From Granulicella aggregans (lineage in GTDB: Bacteria > Acidobacteriota > Terriglobia > Terriglobales > Acidobacteriaceae), in the NCBI RefSeq assembly GCF_014203275.1, contig NZ_JACHIP010000002.1, positions 806,001-870,000 of the forward strand: a stretch of DNA of 64,000 nt, read 5' to 3'. Position 1 is the stretch's first letter. Every line of letters begins with the position of its first letter. Shown here piece by piece: positions 1 through 8,431 of the stretch. The position numbers and the translations under genes were made by a program. Below the pieces are notes generated by a model. The model saw only the letters and a program-made list of their open reading frames with translations. It made no database searches and had not been told where the DNA came from.

Positions 1-1632
1 TGTGCGGTCCTTATTGGATGCGGTTCGGGGACGGCGCCTAACCTGGGCGGCGAGGCGGACGAGGGAGTAACGCCTGCGGCCGATCCGATTGGCGAGCGGC
101 TATTTCTGGATACGCGGTTCTCGGAGTACTTTGCGACGCACATGACGAGCGTAAACGCTCCGCTGACGACGGGTGACCCGGTGGTGGCGACTGTGCAGAC
201 GGCGGACGGGCCGCTGCCCGGGCCGTTTGCGGGACAGGCGATCAACTGCCGAAGCTGCCACTTTGTGACGGAGTTCGAGGGCGTGGCCAATGCGGGGAAT
301 CGGACGTATGCGGACTTTACGACGCGGAGCCCGCTGCCGATCTCGCAGAGCGGATTCGATACGACGCCACGGAATTCGATGCAGATGGTGGGGACATTTG
401 CGCCTCACAGCGGGCCGCAATTTCTACACTTCGATGGCGAGTTCGCGACGGGCAACGACCTGGTGGTGGGGACGATTACGGGGCGGAACTTTGGATGGAA
501 GCCAACTGAATATCAGGCGGCGGTGGCGCATATCGCGCGGATCATCCGCGAGGATAATGGCTCGGACCAGCTTGCGGCTGATCGGAGCGATGGGCTTTCT
601 TACGGCACTTTGTTCAAGGGGACGGACCCGAAGATTACTTCGGACATTCTGCTGCCGGCTTCGCAACGGATCGATGTGACGACGGCGACCGACATCCAGA
701 TCGTGAACGAGGTTGCGCTTTGCATCGCGCAGTACTTCGAGGACCTGCAGTTCAAGACGGACAACGTCGGGCGGTACGATACTTCTCCGTACGACTTATT
801 CCTGAATGCGAACCATCTGCCCCTGGCTCCCTTGGTGGGAGAGACGGACCTGGCGTACAGCCAGAGACTGTACCTGCAGGTCGTCGCTCTGACGAATCCG
901 AAGTACATCACTCCTGCGGATGGGACGTACGCGTATCACTCGTTCGATTTCAAGTTTGGCGCGCTGGAATTACAGGGGTTGAAGATCTTCCTGAAGGCAG
1001 CGGCGTCCGGGAGCGGGACGGACCAACATGCGGGGAACTGTGCGGCATGCCATACGCCACCGAACTTCTCGGACTTCGTCTTCCACAATACGGGTGTCTC
1101 GCAGGAGGAGTACGACGGGGTTCACGGGTCGGGTGCGTTCGCGGCGCTGCATGTTCCGGGGTTCGCGGAGAGAAATGCGGCTTACGACCAGTACCTGCCG
1201 GCGAATCCTGCGCATCCGAACGCGACCGAGGCTCTGCGGCGGCCTGCTGGATCGAATGCGAACTATGCGGACCTTGGGCTCTGGAACATCTATTTAAACG
1301 ACGACTATCCGAACCCGCAGGCGAACCTGAAGTCCGTTGTGTGCGTGACGGGGACGGACTGTTCGGTCGATTCGGAACTGGCTTTGACGATCGCCCAGTT
1401 CAAGACTCCGTTGCTGCGGGATCTCGTTGACTCTGCACCGTACCAGCACAACGGCAGCGCTGCGAAGTTCGACGATGTGGTGAACCACTACATTCGCGTT
1501 TCGGCGCTGGCGAAGGCGGGTGGGTTGAGGAATGCTCCGGCTCAGTTCGCGAATATGTCGCTGTCGGCGGATGATTTGCAGGCGTTGGTGGCGTTCTTAA
1601 CGTCGATCACGGAGGACTACGACGACGCGTAG
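1..1632 (+). CDS. Di-heme cytochrome c peroxidase-like lipoprotein, 5' end missing
   Basis: The open frame runs from the first base to the stop at 1632 (543 residues visible), so the start lies outside the window. An internal ATG at 142 is not the start, because conserved sequence precedes it. The first residues, CAVLIGCGSG, resemble the end of a lipoprotein signal with an LIGC lipobox, suggesting a lipid-anchored periplasmic protein. The stretch GERLFLDTRFSE resembles the N-terminus of the CcpA/MauG di-heme family. Two haem c sites are visible: CRSCH (bases 247-261) and CAACH (1039-1053). The family reduces peroxide or oxidises a protein or organic partner. The sequence between the two haem sites (about 260 residues) is longer than in a classical peroxidase, so the substrate cannot be named. 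Family call fairly sure, function open. Confidence 0.8.
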   Translation, partial: CAVLIGCGSGTAPNLGGEADEGVTPAADPIGERLFLDTRFSEYFATHMTSVNAPLTTGDPVVATVQTADGPLPGPFAGQAINCRSCHFVTEFEGVANAGNRTYADFTTRSPLPISQSGFDTTPRNSMQMVGTFAPHSGPQFLHFDGEFATGNDLVVGTITGRNFGWKPTEYQAAVAHIARIIREDNGSDQLAADRSDGLSYGTLFKGTDPKITSDILLPASQRIDVTTATDIQIVNEVALCIAQYFEDLQFKTDNVGRYDTSPYDLFLNANHLPLAPLVGETDLAYSQRLYLQVVALTNPKYITPADGTYAYHSFDFKFGALELQGLKIFLKAAASGSGTDQHAGNCAACHTPPNFSDFVFHNTGVSQEEYDGVHGSGAFAALHVPGFAERNAAYDQYLPANPAHPNATEALRRPAGSNANYADLGLWNIYLNDDYPNPQANLKSVVCVTGTDCSVDSELALTIAQFKTPLLRDLVDSAPYQHNGSAAKFDDVVNHYIRVSALAKAGGLRNAPAQFANMSLSADDLQALVAFLTSITEDYDDA

Positions 1633-1702
1633 GGTAGTGGCCTGGCTTTGAGTCTGGGGTTGAAAGGCTCGGGCGGTATGGGCTGTGCTTGCGATCTCGG
1701 GG

Positions 1703-1758
1703 TCCTTCGACTGCGTCCCTCGCGATGAAGCTGCAAGGGACTTCGCTCGGGATGACGG
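1703..1758. repeat. Dispersed intergenic repeat, copy 1 (ccttcgactgcg type)
   Basis: The segment begins ggtccttcgactgcg and ends cttcgctcgggatgacgg. It closely matches 27924-27979 in the same orientation. Repeats of this style are common between genes in acidobacterial and some other soil-bacterial genomes (general knowledge, not searched). It lies between the end of the cytochrome gene and the terminator hairpin. Confidence 0.7.
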
Positions 1759-1776
1759 AGTTTGGGTGGGGATAAG

Positions 1777-1814
1777 AACGGCCCGGATCTTTTCAGATCC
1801 GGGCCGTTCGCTTT
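1777..1814. terminator. Bidirectional hairpin between convergent genes
   Basis: A perfect 14-base inverted repeat (1777-1790 pairing with 1795-1808), loop tttc, is followed on the plus strand by cgctttt. It lies between the plus-strand cytochrome gene and the minus-strand sedolisin gene and can serve both. Confidence 0.75.
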
Positions 1815-1825
1815 TGGTGCGATGG

Positions 1826-4132
1826 TTAGCGGGTGATGGTCAGGGTGAGGGTGGCGGTGGCGGTCTTACCGCCTCCGGTTGCCGTGATCGTGATCGGGAA
1901 GGTGGTGCGGGTCGCGGTAGACTTCGCTGTAACCAGCATCGAAACACTTCCTGATCCCGGAGCAGCGATTGGGTTCGGAGAGAAAGAGACAGTGACGCCC
2001 GTCTCCATTCCGGTGGCGGTGAAGGAAATCGGGGCGCTGAAGCCGCCGGAGACGGCCGTGGTGACAGTGGCGGTACCCGAGGTTCCTCTACGCAGACTGC
2101 CGGAGGTTGGAGAGACAGCGACGGTGAAGGTGCCTGCTCCGGTGGTTGAGGTAACAGTCACGTTGATCGTTGCGGTATGGCTACCCGATGCAGCCGTGCC
2201 GGTGACGATGATGCCGTAAGTGCCGGCGGCGACTGTCGAGGCAACAGTGATGGTCGCGGTCGAGCCACCGCCGGACGTAACCGAGCCAGGACTGAAGGCT
2301 ACCGAGATGCCGGTTGGGGACGAGGCGCTGAGGGTGACGGTCTCGGCCGCACCGTTGGTGATGGCCGTGGTGATGCTGGAGGTGCCGCTGGCTCCGGCTG
2401 CAATGGTGGGGGAGGTTGCGGCGATACTGAAGTCATTGGTTGGGGGAGCAGTAGTAGTACCCGCCAAGGCGGCGACGAGAGCCGGCTTAGGACTGCCCCA
2501 GCCGGTGACGAGGTCGAATCCGGTGGTGGCGGAGTAGCTGCCGGAGGTGCCGCTGGTGATGTCGTGGAAGTTGGTGGCGTAAGCGGAGGTAACGTTCTGC
2601 GAGTAAATGGTGGGGTTGATGAAGCCGATAGTGGGCTTGCCGTTGGCGACTAACTGCTGATTGACGAGGGCGATGTAAGCGGCCCACATGGGAGCGGCGA
2701 AGCTGGTGCCGCCGTAGACGTTGGCCTGGCAGGCGGTCTGGTCGCCGCAGGTGTAGAAGGTGAAGTTGGCGTTGGCGGAGACGTCGGGACCGTTGCGGAG
2801 CGTCGTTGATCCCTTGTTGCTGGAGTTGATGACGCCAGACAGCTGCTGGTAGGCGGGGATGGCGATCTTGTCCGGGGTGATTCCGCCGCCGGAGTCGACC
2901 CATGCGGTCTCAGAAGCCCACGGGCCGGCAGCGCCGGAGGTTACAAGGTCGGTGCCGCCGACCGAGACGACGTAGGCGTCGTCCGCAGGCCAAGCTTCGT
3001 TTCGGGTGGACCAGGTGGACGAGTCGCCGGATGCGGCGAAGAAGTTCTGCCCCTGCGCGGCCATCTTCTGGAAATAGGGATCGAGCGTGCTGGGGTCAGC
3101 GGGAGTCCATCCCCAGGAGCAGCCGATGGTGGTGGGCAGCGGGGAGTGCGTGGTCATGGCGGAGATGATCGCCGTGTCGAGCGAGCCGACGTACATGGTG
3201 AGGCTGGCGAGACCGGGGGCCATGCCGATGGCCTGGGTCATGTCGAGGTTCTGTTCGCCGTCGTCGCAGTTGCCGCCGGCGCGGGTGTAGACGCAGGAGG
3301 TGCTGGTACCGTCGGTGGAGACGAGGGTGATGGGGACGTTGTTGGTCTGGCCGACGTTTTTGAAGTAGGTGGTGAGGTCGGCGAGGTCGGTGCCGAGGTA
3401 CTCGAAGAGGCCCAGGTTTTGTCCTGCGCCGGTGAGCGGGCCGTTGCCGTAGTAGGCGGCGCGCATGTCGCTGCCAAGGAAGGAGGCTGACGGGCCGGAG
3501 CCGGTAGTGGCGTGTGAGACGACGGCGCGAGGCGAGATGCCATTGGCGGCGGCGTAGTCGTTTTTATTGACGCGGAGGGCGTGAGGCAGCGAGTAGTTGT
3601 CGAGGCCCGAGACGTGCCAGAGGTTGAAGGAGAGGCTGGGCGCGGGTTCCCGGTCGGGAGCGAAGAAGGTTCGGCCTTCGGTGGGATGCTGGTAGGTATG
3701 GAGGGCGATGTGCATCGCGGATTCGACGGCGGCGACGCTGCCTTTTACCTGGACTTCCATACCGTCGCGGCTGCCGCCGGTGACGGTGAGGCCGTTGCTC
3801 TTCGCGAAGGCGAGAACCTCATCGTACTGGGCCTGGGTAGGGCCGAACTTCGCGGTGAACTCGGTGGGCGTGAGGTATTTGTGGAAGGTGGGACTCTTGG
3901 GGTTATAGAGATCGGCGAGGAAGGCCTTGAGGCCGGCGGGATCACGCAGCGGAAGAACGAGGTCGAGGCTCATAACTTCTGCGGATGGCTTACGTCCTAC
4001 CAAGCGAGCTTCACCGGTGCGGGTGACCTCGCGCGTGTGGTGCGTCATGACGGATTGGGCCGGGGAGGCGGCGGGGAGTGCCGAAGCAATCGCTACGATT
4101 GCGAGAAAAAGTGAGCAAAATCTCCGAATCAC
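1826..4132 (-). CDS. Secreted sedolisin-type serine protease (family S53) with Ig-like tail
   Basis: Predicted secreted acid endopeptidase of 768 residues. The start is the GTG at 4132: AAGGAG lies 6 bases before it and the N-terminus becomes a good signal peptide (VIRRFCSLFLAIVAIASALP); the ATG upstream at 4207 has no such support. A pro-kumamolisin activation domain follows (about residues 35-180, with SPTFHKYLTPTEF). The catalytic domain shows the S53 features: Glu and Asp in GEQNLDMTQA, the oxyanion Asp in AASGDSS, and the nucleophile Ser in YGGTSFAAPMWAA. After about residue 575 come two Ser/Thr/Gly-rich Ig-like repeats ending in TLTLTITR, probably for surface or substrate attachment. 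It stands alone and is transcribed away from the kinase-like gene at 4334. Confidence 0.9.
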   Translation of the reverse strand: MIRRFCSLFLAIVAIASALPAASPAQSVMTHHTREVTRTGEARLVGRKPSAEVMSLDLVLPLRDPAGLKAFLADLYNPKSPTFHKYLTPTEFTAKFGPTQAQYDEVLAFAKSNGLTVTGGSRDGMEVQVKGSVAAVESAMHIALHTYQHPTEGRTFFAPDREPAPSLSFNLWHVSGLDNYSLPHALRVNKNDYAAANGISPRAVVSHATTGSGPSASFLGSDMRAAYYGNGPLTGAGQNLGLFEYLGTDLADLTTYFKNVGQTNNVPITLVSTDGTSTSCVYTRAGGNCDDGEQNLDMTQAIGMAPGLASLTMYVGSLDTAIISAMTTHSPLPTTIGCSWGWTPADPSTLDPYFQKMAAQGQNFFAASGDSSTWSTRNEAWPADDAYVVSVGGTDLVTSGAAGPWASETAWVDSGGGITPDKIAIPAYQQLSGVINSSNKGSTTLRNGPDVSANANFTFYTCGDQTACQANVYGGTSFAAPMWAAYIALVNQQLVANGKPTIGFINPTIYSQNVTSAYATNFHDITSGTSGSYSATTGFDLVTGWGSPKPALVAALAGTTTAPPTNDFSIAATSPTIAAGASGTSSITTAITNGAAETVTLSASSPTGISVAFSPGSVTSGGGSTATITVASTVAAGTYGIIVTGTAASGSHTATINVTVTSTTGAGTFTVAVSPTSGSLRRGTSGTATVTTAVSGGFSAPISFTATGMETGVTVSFSPNPIAAPGSGSVSMLVTAKSTATRTTFPITITATGGGKTATATLTLTITR

Positions 4133-4333
4133 GAGGGTCTCCTTGTGTTGGTGCGAAGATGCTTTCTTTCTGCGAACAGGCGTCGATTGTGTCAGGGGAG
4201 TTACCAAGTGTCAACGAAATGTTACAAAAGTTACGCGCTTTTCGTGTGATACCGTTCCCTAACTGACAGGCGTTGAGACAGTCTGATTTCTAAGGAAGCG
4301 TGCGAAGTTCCAAGCAAAGATGTTGGAGATGAG

Positions 4334-4909
4334 ATGAAGTTGATCTTTGTCTACGGGATGCCGGCGTCCGGCAAGTTGACGGTGGCAAAAGAGCTAGCCG
4401 CCGTGACCGGGTACAAGTTGTTTCACAATCACCTCGTGGTCGACCTTCTGCTGCCGGTCTTCGAGTTTGGCAGCGAGGAGTTTGTACGGCTGCGCGAGGA
4501 GATGTGGATGCTGGTCTTTGCGGAGGCTTGCCGCAGTGGAGTTCCGGGGATGATCTTTACCTTCGCTCCAGAGCGCACGGTGACCGAGGGATTTATCGGG
4601 AGCGTTGTGGAGTTGGTGGCGAGGATGGGTGGGGAGATTGAATTCGTCCAGCTCGTGTGTCCGACGGTAGAGTTGCGAGCGCGAATGGACGAGGCCTCGC
4701 GGCGGGCTTACGGGAAGCTGACTTCCTTGGAGATGTTCGATAAGTTGCTGGCGGAGGGGGCGTTTGAGGCGAGTGGGATGCCGGAGGCACGGGTGACGGT
4801 GGATACGGGGACGTGCTCGCCGAGAGAGGCGTCAGAGTCGATTGCAAAGGCGCTTGTCCTGCCGGACGGGCCCGCTACGCGCGGGGCGGGCGCTCACGCG
4901 CGTTCTTGA
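4334..4909 (+). CDS. P-loop kinase-like protein, function unknown
   Basis: A 191-residue soluble protein starting MKLIFVYGMPASGKLT. This is a Walker A motif (GMPASGKLT) right at the N-terminus, as in shikimate or adenylate kinase-like small kinases and chloramphenicol phosphotransferase-like proteins. FHNHLVVDLLLP follows where such proteins bind substrate. A lone P-loop NTPase cannot be assigned a substrate. The last 15 or so residues (PDGPATRGAGAHARS) are read from a dispersed repeat that has a second copy near 24.4 kb. The native C-terminus may therefore have been replaced when the repeat inserted. No neighbour on the same strand. Confidence 0.7.
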   Translation: MKLIFVYGMPASGKLTVAKELAAVTGYKLFHNHLVVDLLLPVFEFGSEEFVRLREEMWMLVFAEACRSGVPGMIFTFAPERTVTEGFIGSVVELVARMGGEIEFVQLVCPTVELRARMDEASRRAYGKLTSLEMFDKLLAEGAFEASGMPEARVTVDTGTCSPREASESIAKALVLPDGPATRGAGAHARS

Positions 4910-5010
4910 CGCTTCGCTCGACCCTCCCGCTGGTCGGCTTTGCGACCAGCGGGAACACCACTCGAAGCCCGATACAGGTCACGAAGTGACCGCCCCGCGC
5001 GCATCGGGTC
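4863..5010 (+). repeat. About 150-base dispersed repeat, copy A
   Basis: The segment from ccggacgggcccg to ccgccccgcgcg matches 24418-24560 in the same orientation, with shared blocks such as ggtcacgaagtgaccgcccc (copy A) and cgtcacgaagtgaccgcccc (copy B). It holds internal inverted repeats (cgctggtcg...cgaccagcg and ggtcacgaagtgacc) and so should fold strongly. It forms the end of the kinase-like gene and the region after the EfpL gene. No coding capacity of its own was recognised. Confidence 0.7.
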
Positions 5011-5020
5011 TTTCCAGCTT

Positions 5021-5596
5021 CTAAGCACGTCCCGAGAATTCGCCGGTTTCAGTAGTGACCTTGACCTTTTCGCCCTCTTTGATGAAGAGGGGGACCTTGA
5101 TCTCCAGGCCGGTCTCGAGAGTGGCGGACTTGGTGACGCTGCCGCTGGATGTGTCGCCACGCACGCCGGGTTCGGTGCGGGTTACGTCGAGCTCTACGAA
5201 GATAGGGAGCTGCAGACCGATGGGATTGCCGTTATACATGTGGAGCTGCAGCAACGCGCCTTCGATGAGAAAGTCGAGGGCGTTGCCGACCATCTTTTCG
5301 GTGAGCGTGAGCGTCTCGAAGCTCTCCTGATCAAGGAAGTGCGAGCCTTCTCCATCGCTATAAAGGTACGAGGCAGGAACCAGTACGAGATCAGGCTCCT
5401 TGAACTTATCCTGCGCTTTGAAGGTCTTCTCGAAGACGGCGGAGGTGAGGAGGTTGCGCATTTTCAGGCGGACTAGGGTCTGGCCGCCGCGCGCTGTGGG
5501 AGAGCTGATGTCAGAGTCGAGACAGGCGTAGGGTACGTTGTCGAGTTCGAAGAGCATCTTGCGTTTTACGTTGATTGCGTCGATCAGTGCGGCCAT
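5021..5596 (-). CDS. efpL: Elongation factor P-like protein, YeiP/EfpL type
   Basis: A 191-residue three-domain translation factor. EF-P family proteins bind between the P and E sites and relieve ribosome stalling at proline runs. The key loop reads DSDISSPTARGGQTL. The SPTARG signature with Arg36 matches the E. coli YeiP (EfpL) loop rather than PGKG of canonical EF-P, where the tip is a modified Lys. The C-terminal part (GLEIKVPLFIKEGEKVKV) is typical of the family. ATG at 5596 is preceded by GAGGAATCC. The Arg means that lysine-modifying enzymes (EpmA or YmfI type) are not expected to act on it; whether the genome also has a canonical efp cannot be seen here. Confidence 0.88.
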   Translation of the reverse strand: MAALIDAINVKRKMLFELDNVPYACLDSDISSPTARGGQTLVRLKMRNLLTSAVFEKTFKAQDKFKEPDLVLVPASYLYSDGEGSHFLDQESFETLTLTEKMVGNALDFLIEGALLQLHMYNGNPIGLQLPIFVELDVTRTEPGVRGDTSSGSVTKSATLETGLEIKVPLFIKEGEKVKVTTETGEFSGRA

Positions 5597-5818
5597 GGAT
5601 TCCTCAAAAAATTAGGCCAGATGCTGGTTGCGGGCCTGCTCCAAGTATAGGGCGAAACTGGGACGGAGAAGCTGTATACAAGAAGTACAGCTTGCGCATC
5701 TTTCGCGCCGGGATGGTGTTCCTTGTGGTGTGCCGCAGACTCTGCAGCTATGAACGGGGCGAGGCTTCGCTCATCGTGCGCGCCGTAGAAGTTCAATCTT
5801 GAAAGCAAGGAGTTCTTC
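5597..5818. other. Divergent intergenic region between efpL and the secreted small protein
   Basis: This 222-base gap must hold both promoters. A 7-base inverted repeat, agctgta (5670-5676) with tacagct (5686-5692), is visible and could be a hairpin or operator. No gene was recognised. Confidence 0.4.
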
Positions 5819-6184
5819 ATGAAGATCCATCGCATCGCCATCGCGGCCCTGGCTTTCACACTTCCGCTTGCCAGTGCCTTTGCGCAGAAGACGGTTACCG
5901 GGAAGCATGGCAGCACAGCCACGGGCTCAGTGTCTCAAAAGGGCGCGACCGCTACCGCGACAGGAACGACCACTGGCGCGAAGGGCAAGACCGTCTCCGA
6001 AACCGCGAGCGCAACTCGGACGCGGACGGGAACGTCGGATACAGCTTCAATAACAGGACCTAAGGGTGGGACCACAACGGCGAGCGGAACAACTACAAAC
6101 AATGGATCGACGACGACAGCCTCCGGCACCATAACAGGGTCAAAGGGGAAATCGAAGTCTGGGTCCACGACGGTCCCTAAGTAG
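5819..6184 (+). CDS. Small secreted Gly/Ser/Thr/Lys-rich protein, unknown function
   Basis: A 121-residue protein with a clear signal peptide (MKIHRIAIAALAFTLPLASAFA, cleavage after AFA). The mature part is low complexity, built of repeated units such as GSTATGSVSQKGATATATG, TASGTTTNNGSTTTASG and TITGSKGKSKSG, with no Cys and no bulky core. It is likely unfolded or fibrous, perhaps envelope-associated. The AAGGAG ribosome site lies 6 bases before the ATG. Composition fits a real gene, since the signal peptide and period are in the same frame, but no function can be given. Confidence 0.7.
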   Translation: MKIHRIAIAALAFTLPLASAFAQKTVTGKHGSTATGSVSQKGATATATGTTTGAKGKTVSETASATRTRTGTSDTASITGPKGGTTTASGTTTNNGSTTTASGTITGSKGKSKSGSTTVPK

Positions 6185-6227
6185 CTTCAGTGCAGATGTT
6201 GGCGGATGATGGCGGCGGGCGCTAGCG

Positions 6228-6755
6228 TTACAGTGCCTCTTCCCTTTTGTGCCGTGCTGCGCGGGCGTCGAGCCAGGATTGCAAGATAAGAACGGCGGCC
6301 ACCTGGTCGATGATTCCTTTTCTTCCCATGGCAGCGTGGCCGGCATCGTCGAGGTGGCGATGGGCCTGGGTGGTGGAGAGGCGCTCGTCCCAGAGGTGGA
6401 TCGTGATTCCGAACTCAGCGCGGATCTCTTCGGCGAAGGCCTGGGCCTTGGCGGCTTGAGGACTTTGATCTCCAGACATGTAGAGAGGGTTGCCGACGAC
6501 GGCCTCGGTGACGGCGTGCTTGCGCAGGACGCGAGCTACGGCCTTCATGTCGGCGCGGCGATTGGTGCGGTGGAGGGTGAAGAGCGGCTGCGCGGTGAAG
6601 CCGAGGGGGTCGGAGAGTGCGACGCCGATGCGGCGGTCGCCGACGTCGAAGCCGACGATGCGGTAGGGGAGATCGGGAGTAGCTGGTTCGGCGATGGGTG
6701 TGTCTTGGGCCACTAGGAAAGTGTACCTAAGGGGATTGGTGGCTGACCCACTCAT
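6228..6755 (-). CDS. ruvX: RuvX/YqgF family RNase H-fold protein
   Basis: Putative Holliday-junction resolvase homologue, also implicated in 16S rRNA 5'-end maturation. The conserved core begins YRIVGFDVGDRRIGVALSD, with the first metal-binding Asp. It continues with VVGNPLYMSGDQSP and LWDERLSTTQA (catalytic Glu), and ends with IIDQVAAVLILQSWLD, which contains the last catalytic Asp. The start is uncertain: ATG at 6755 gives 175 residues and GTG at 6713 gives 161, nearer the family's 140-150. A longer form reaching 6857 would run into the divergent lpxI gene and is unlikely. Confidence 0.88.
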   Translation of the reverse strand: MSGSATNPLRYTFLVAQDTPIAEPATPDLPYRIVGFDVGDRRIGVALSDPLGFTAQPLFTLHRTNRRADMKAVARVLRKHAVTEAVVGNPLYMSGDQSPQAAKAQAFAEEIRAEFGITIHLWDERLSTTQAHRHLDDAGHAAMGRKGIIDQVAAVLILQSWLDARAARHKREEAL

Positions 6756-6834
6756 CGCTTGAAACAAGGGCGCGATGAATGGGGCACAACTCCTACCCGC
6801 CGTCTGAGGGTAGGGATGCAATAAACTCAAGCCT

Positions 6835-7710
6835 ATGGCGCGTGCCCCGATACTCAAAGACCGGCTGGGTTTGATTGCGGGTAATGGGCGCTTCCCTTTC
6901 CTGCTGCTGGATGCGGCGCGGGCTCATGGGCTGACTGTGGTGGTCGCGGCGATCAAGGAAGAGACTGACGCGGAGATAGATGAGCGGGCGGCGAAGGACG
7001 CTGACATTCGCGTGCATTGGCTGTCGCTGGGAGAGCTGTCACGGCTGATCGAGACGTTTCATGCCGAGGGCGTCGGGCGTGCAGTAATGGCGGGGCAGGT
7101 GAAGCATAAGCAGATCTTCTCTTCGATACGGCCCGACTGGCGGCTGGCGAAGCTGTTGCTCTCTTTGCGGACGCGGAACACGGACATGCTGCTGGGAGCG
7201 ATTGCGAAGGTGCTGGGCGATGAGGGGATCGAGCTGATCTCATCGACGCAGTATCTTGAGCCGTTGCTGACGAAAGAGGGCGTGATGACACGGCGCTCGC
7301 CGAACGAGACCGAGACAGCGGATATTGTCTACGGGCGGACAGTGGCGCGGGGGATCGCGGGGTTCGACCTCGGACAGACCGTGGTGATCGCGGCGCAGGC
7401 GTGTGTGGCGGTAGAGGCAATGGAAGGTACCGACGCTACGATTGATCGGGCCGGCGCACTGTTTCGCGCGATGGATCACGAGGGCGAAGCTTCAACGCTG
7501 ACCCGGTCGCTGACGGTGGTGAAGGTGGCTAAGCCGAACCAGGACATGCGTTTCGATGTGCCGGTGGTGGGCGTGGCGACAATTGCGGCGATGGCAATGG
7601 CCGGCGCTACTTGCCTGGCGCTGGAGCCGGGACGGACGCTAGTCTTCGATGGGGAGGCGGTTGTGGATGCGGCCAACAAAGCTGATATTTCAATTGCAGT
7701 CATCCGTTAG
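6835..7710 (+). CDS. lpxI: UDP-2,3-diacylglucosamine pyrophosphatase LpxI
   Basis: A 291-residue cytoplasmic enzyme of the LpxI (formerly DUF1009) family, which hydrolyses UDP-2,3-diacylglucosamine to lipid X in lipid A synthesis, replacing LpxH in many bacteria. It starts LGLIAGNGRFPFLLLDAA, the hallmark N-terminus, followed by AVMAGQVKHKQIF and FDLGQTVVIAAQ. The C-terminal domain has GVATIAAMAMAGATCLALEPG. Length is normal for the family. It is transcribed divergently from ruvX, 79 bases apart. Its presence implies a lipid A outer membrane, consistent with bamA nearby. Confidence 0.93.
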   Translation: MARAPILKDRLGLIAGNGRFPFLLLDAARAHGLTVVVAAIKEETDAEIDERAAKDADIRVHWLSLGELSRLIETFHAEGVGRAVMAGQVKHKQIFSSIRPDWRLAKLLLSLRTRNTDMLLGAIAKVLGDEGIELISSTQYLEPLLTKEGVMTRRSPNETETADIVYGRTVARGIAGFDLGQTVVIAAQACVAVEAMEGTDATIDRAGALFRAMDHEGEASTLTRSLTVVKVAKPNQDMRFDVPVVGVATIAAMAMAGATCLALEPGRTLVFDGEAVVDAANKADISIAVIR

Positions 7711-7756
7711 GCGCAGGTAATCCGTCATACTTAGAACGCACCTCAGGAGATCGAAC

Positions 7757-8299
7757 ATGAAACGCTCTGCCATCCTGGCCGCATCGGCCGTACTGCTCGC
7801 CGGAACATTCGTCTTCGCCACGCGCTCGCATGCCGCCGACCTTGTCGCCGCCGGGACACCCGCGCCGGCTTTCACGCTTCCCTCGCAGGACACACCCGCC
7901 GTGAGCCTGAGCGACTACAAGGGCAAATGGGTGGTGCTGTACTTCTATCCCAAGGATAAGACACAGGGCTGCACGATCGAGGCGCACAACTTCCAGCGTG
8001 ATCTTGACAAGTACAAGGCGCTGAATGCCGTCGTGCTTGGCGTGTCACTCGACAGCGCCGAGAGCCATCGGAGTTTCTGCAGCAAAGAGAGCCTGACCTT
8101 CAAGCTGCTGGCGGATACGGACCACAAGGTGGGCGATGCGTACGGGGTGACGGTGCATGACATGCCGGGGATAAAGTTCGAAGCGCGGCAGACGATTCTG
8201 ATCTCTCCTTCAGGCAAGGTCGCGAAAACATGGGACAAGGTTGATCCTGCAGTTCATAGCGAAGAAGTGCTGGCTGCGATTTCGTCGATGAAGAAGTAG
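7757..8299 (+). CDS. Secreted peroxiredoxin, AhpC/TSA (Bcp-like)
   Basis: A 180-residue thiol peroxidase with an N-terminal signal peptide (MKRSAILAASAVLLAGTFVF...SHA), so it probably acts in the periplasm. The thioredoxin-fold core has WVVLYFYPKDKTQGCTIE, with the peroxidatic Cys in the QGCT motif. A second Cys in SFCSKESLTF is a candidate resolving Cys. Length and order match Bcp/PrxQ proteins apart from the leader. CAGGAG stands 7 bases before the ATG. It follows lpxI by 46 bases on the same strand and is closed by a strong hairpin. Confidence 0.9.
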   Translation: MKRSAILAASAVLLAGTFVFATRSHAADLVAAGTPAPAFTLPSQDTPAVSLSDYKGKWVVLYFYPKDKTQGCTIEAHNFQRDLDKYKALNAVVLGVSLDSAESHRSFCSKESLTFKLLADTDHKVGDAYGVTVHDMPGIKFEARQTILISPSGKVAKTWDKVDPAVHSEEVLAAISSMKK

Positions 8300-8328
8300 T
8301 CGCTCTCGCAAGCAATTGCTGCAGACGC

Positions 8329-8371
8329 AAAAAGGCCCGGGCTCTCAGGATCGAGGAGACCGGGCCTTTTT
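8329..8371. terminator. Strong bidirectional terminator
   Basis: The arms aaaaaggcccgg (8329-8340) and ccgggccttttt (8360-8371) are perfectly complementary, with A and T runs outside. It serves the peroxiredoxin gene on the plus strand and the lysine-rich protein gene on the minus strand. Confidence 0.85.
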
Positions 8372-8431
8372 GCTTGCCTTACCTACGGTTGTGCGAGCCG
8401 GATCAGGTTGCCATGACCGGCTGCAGGAAGA

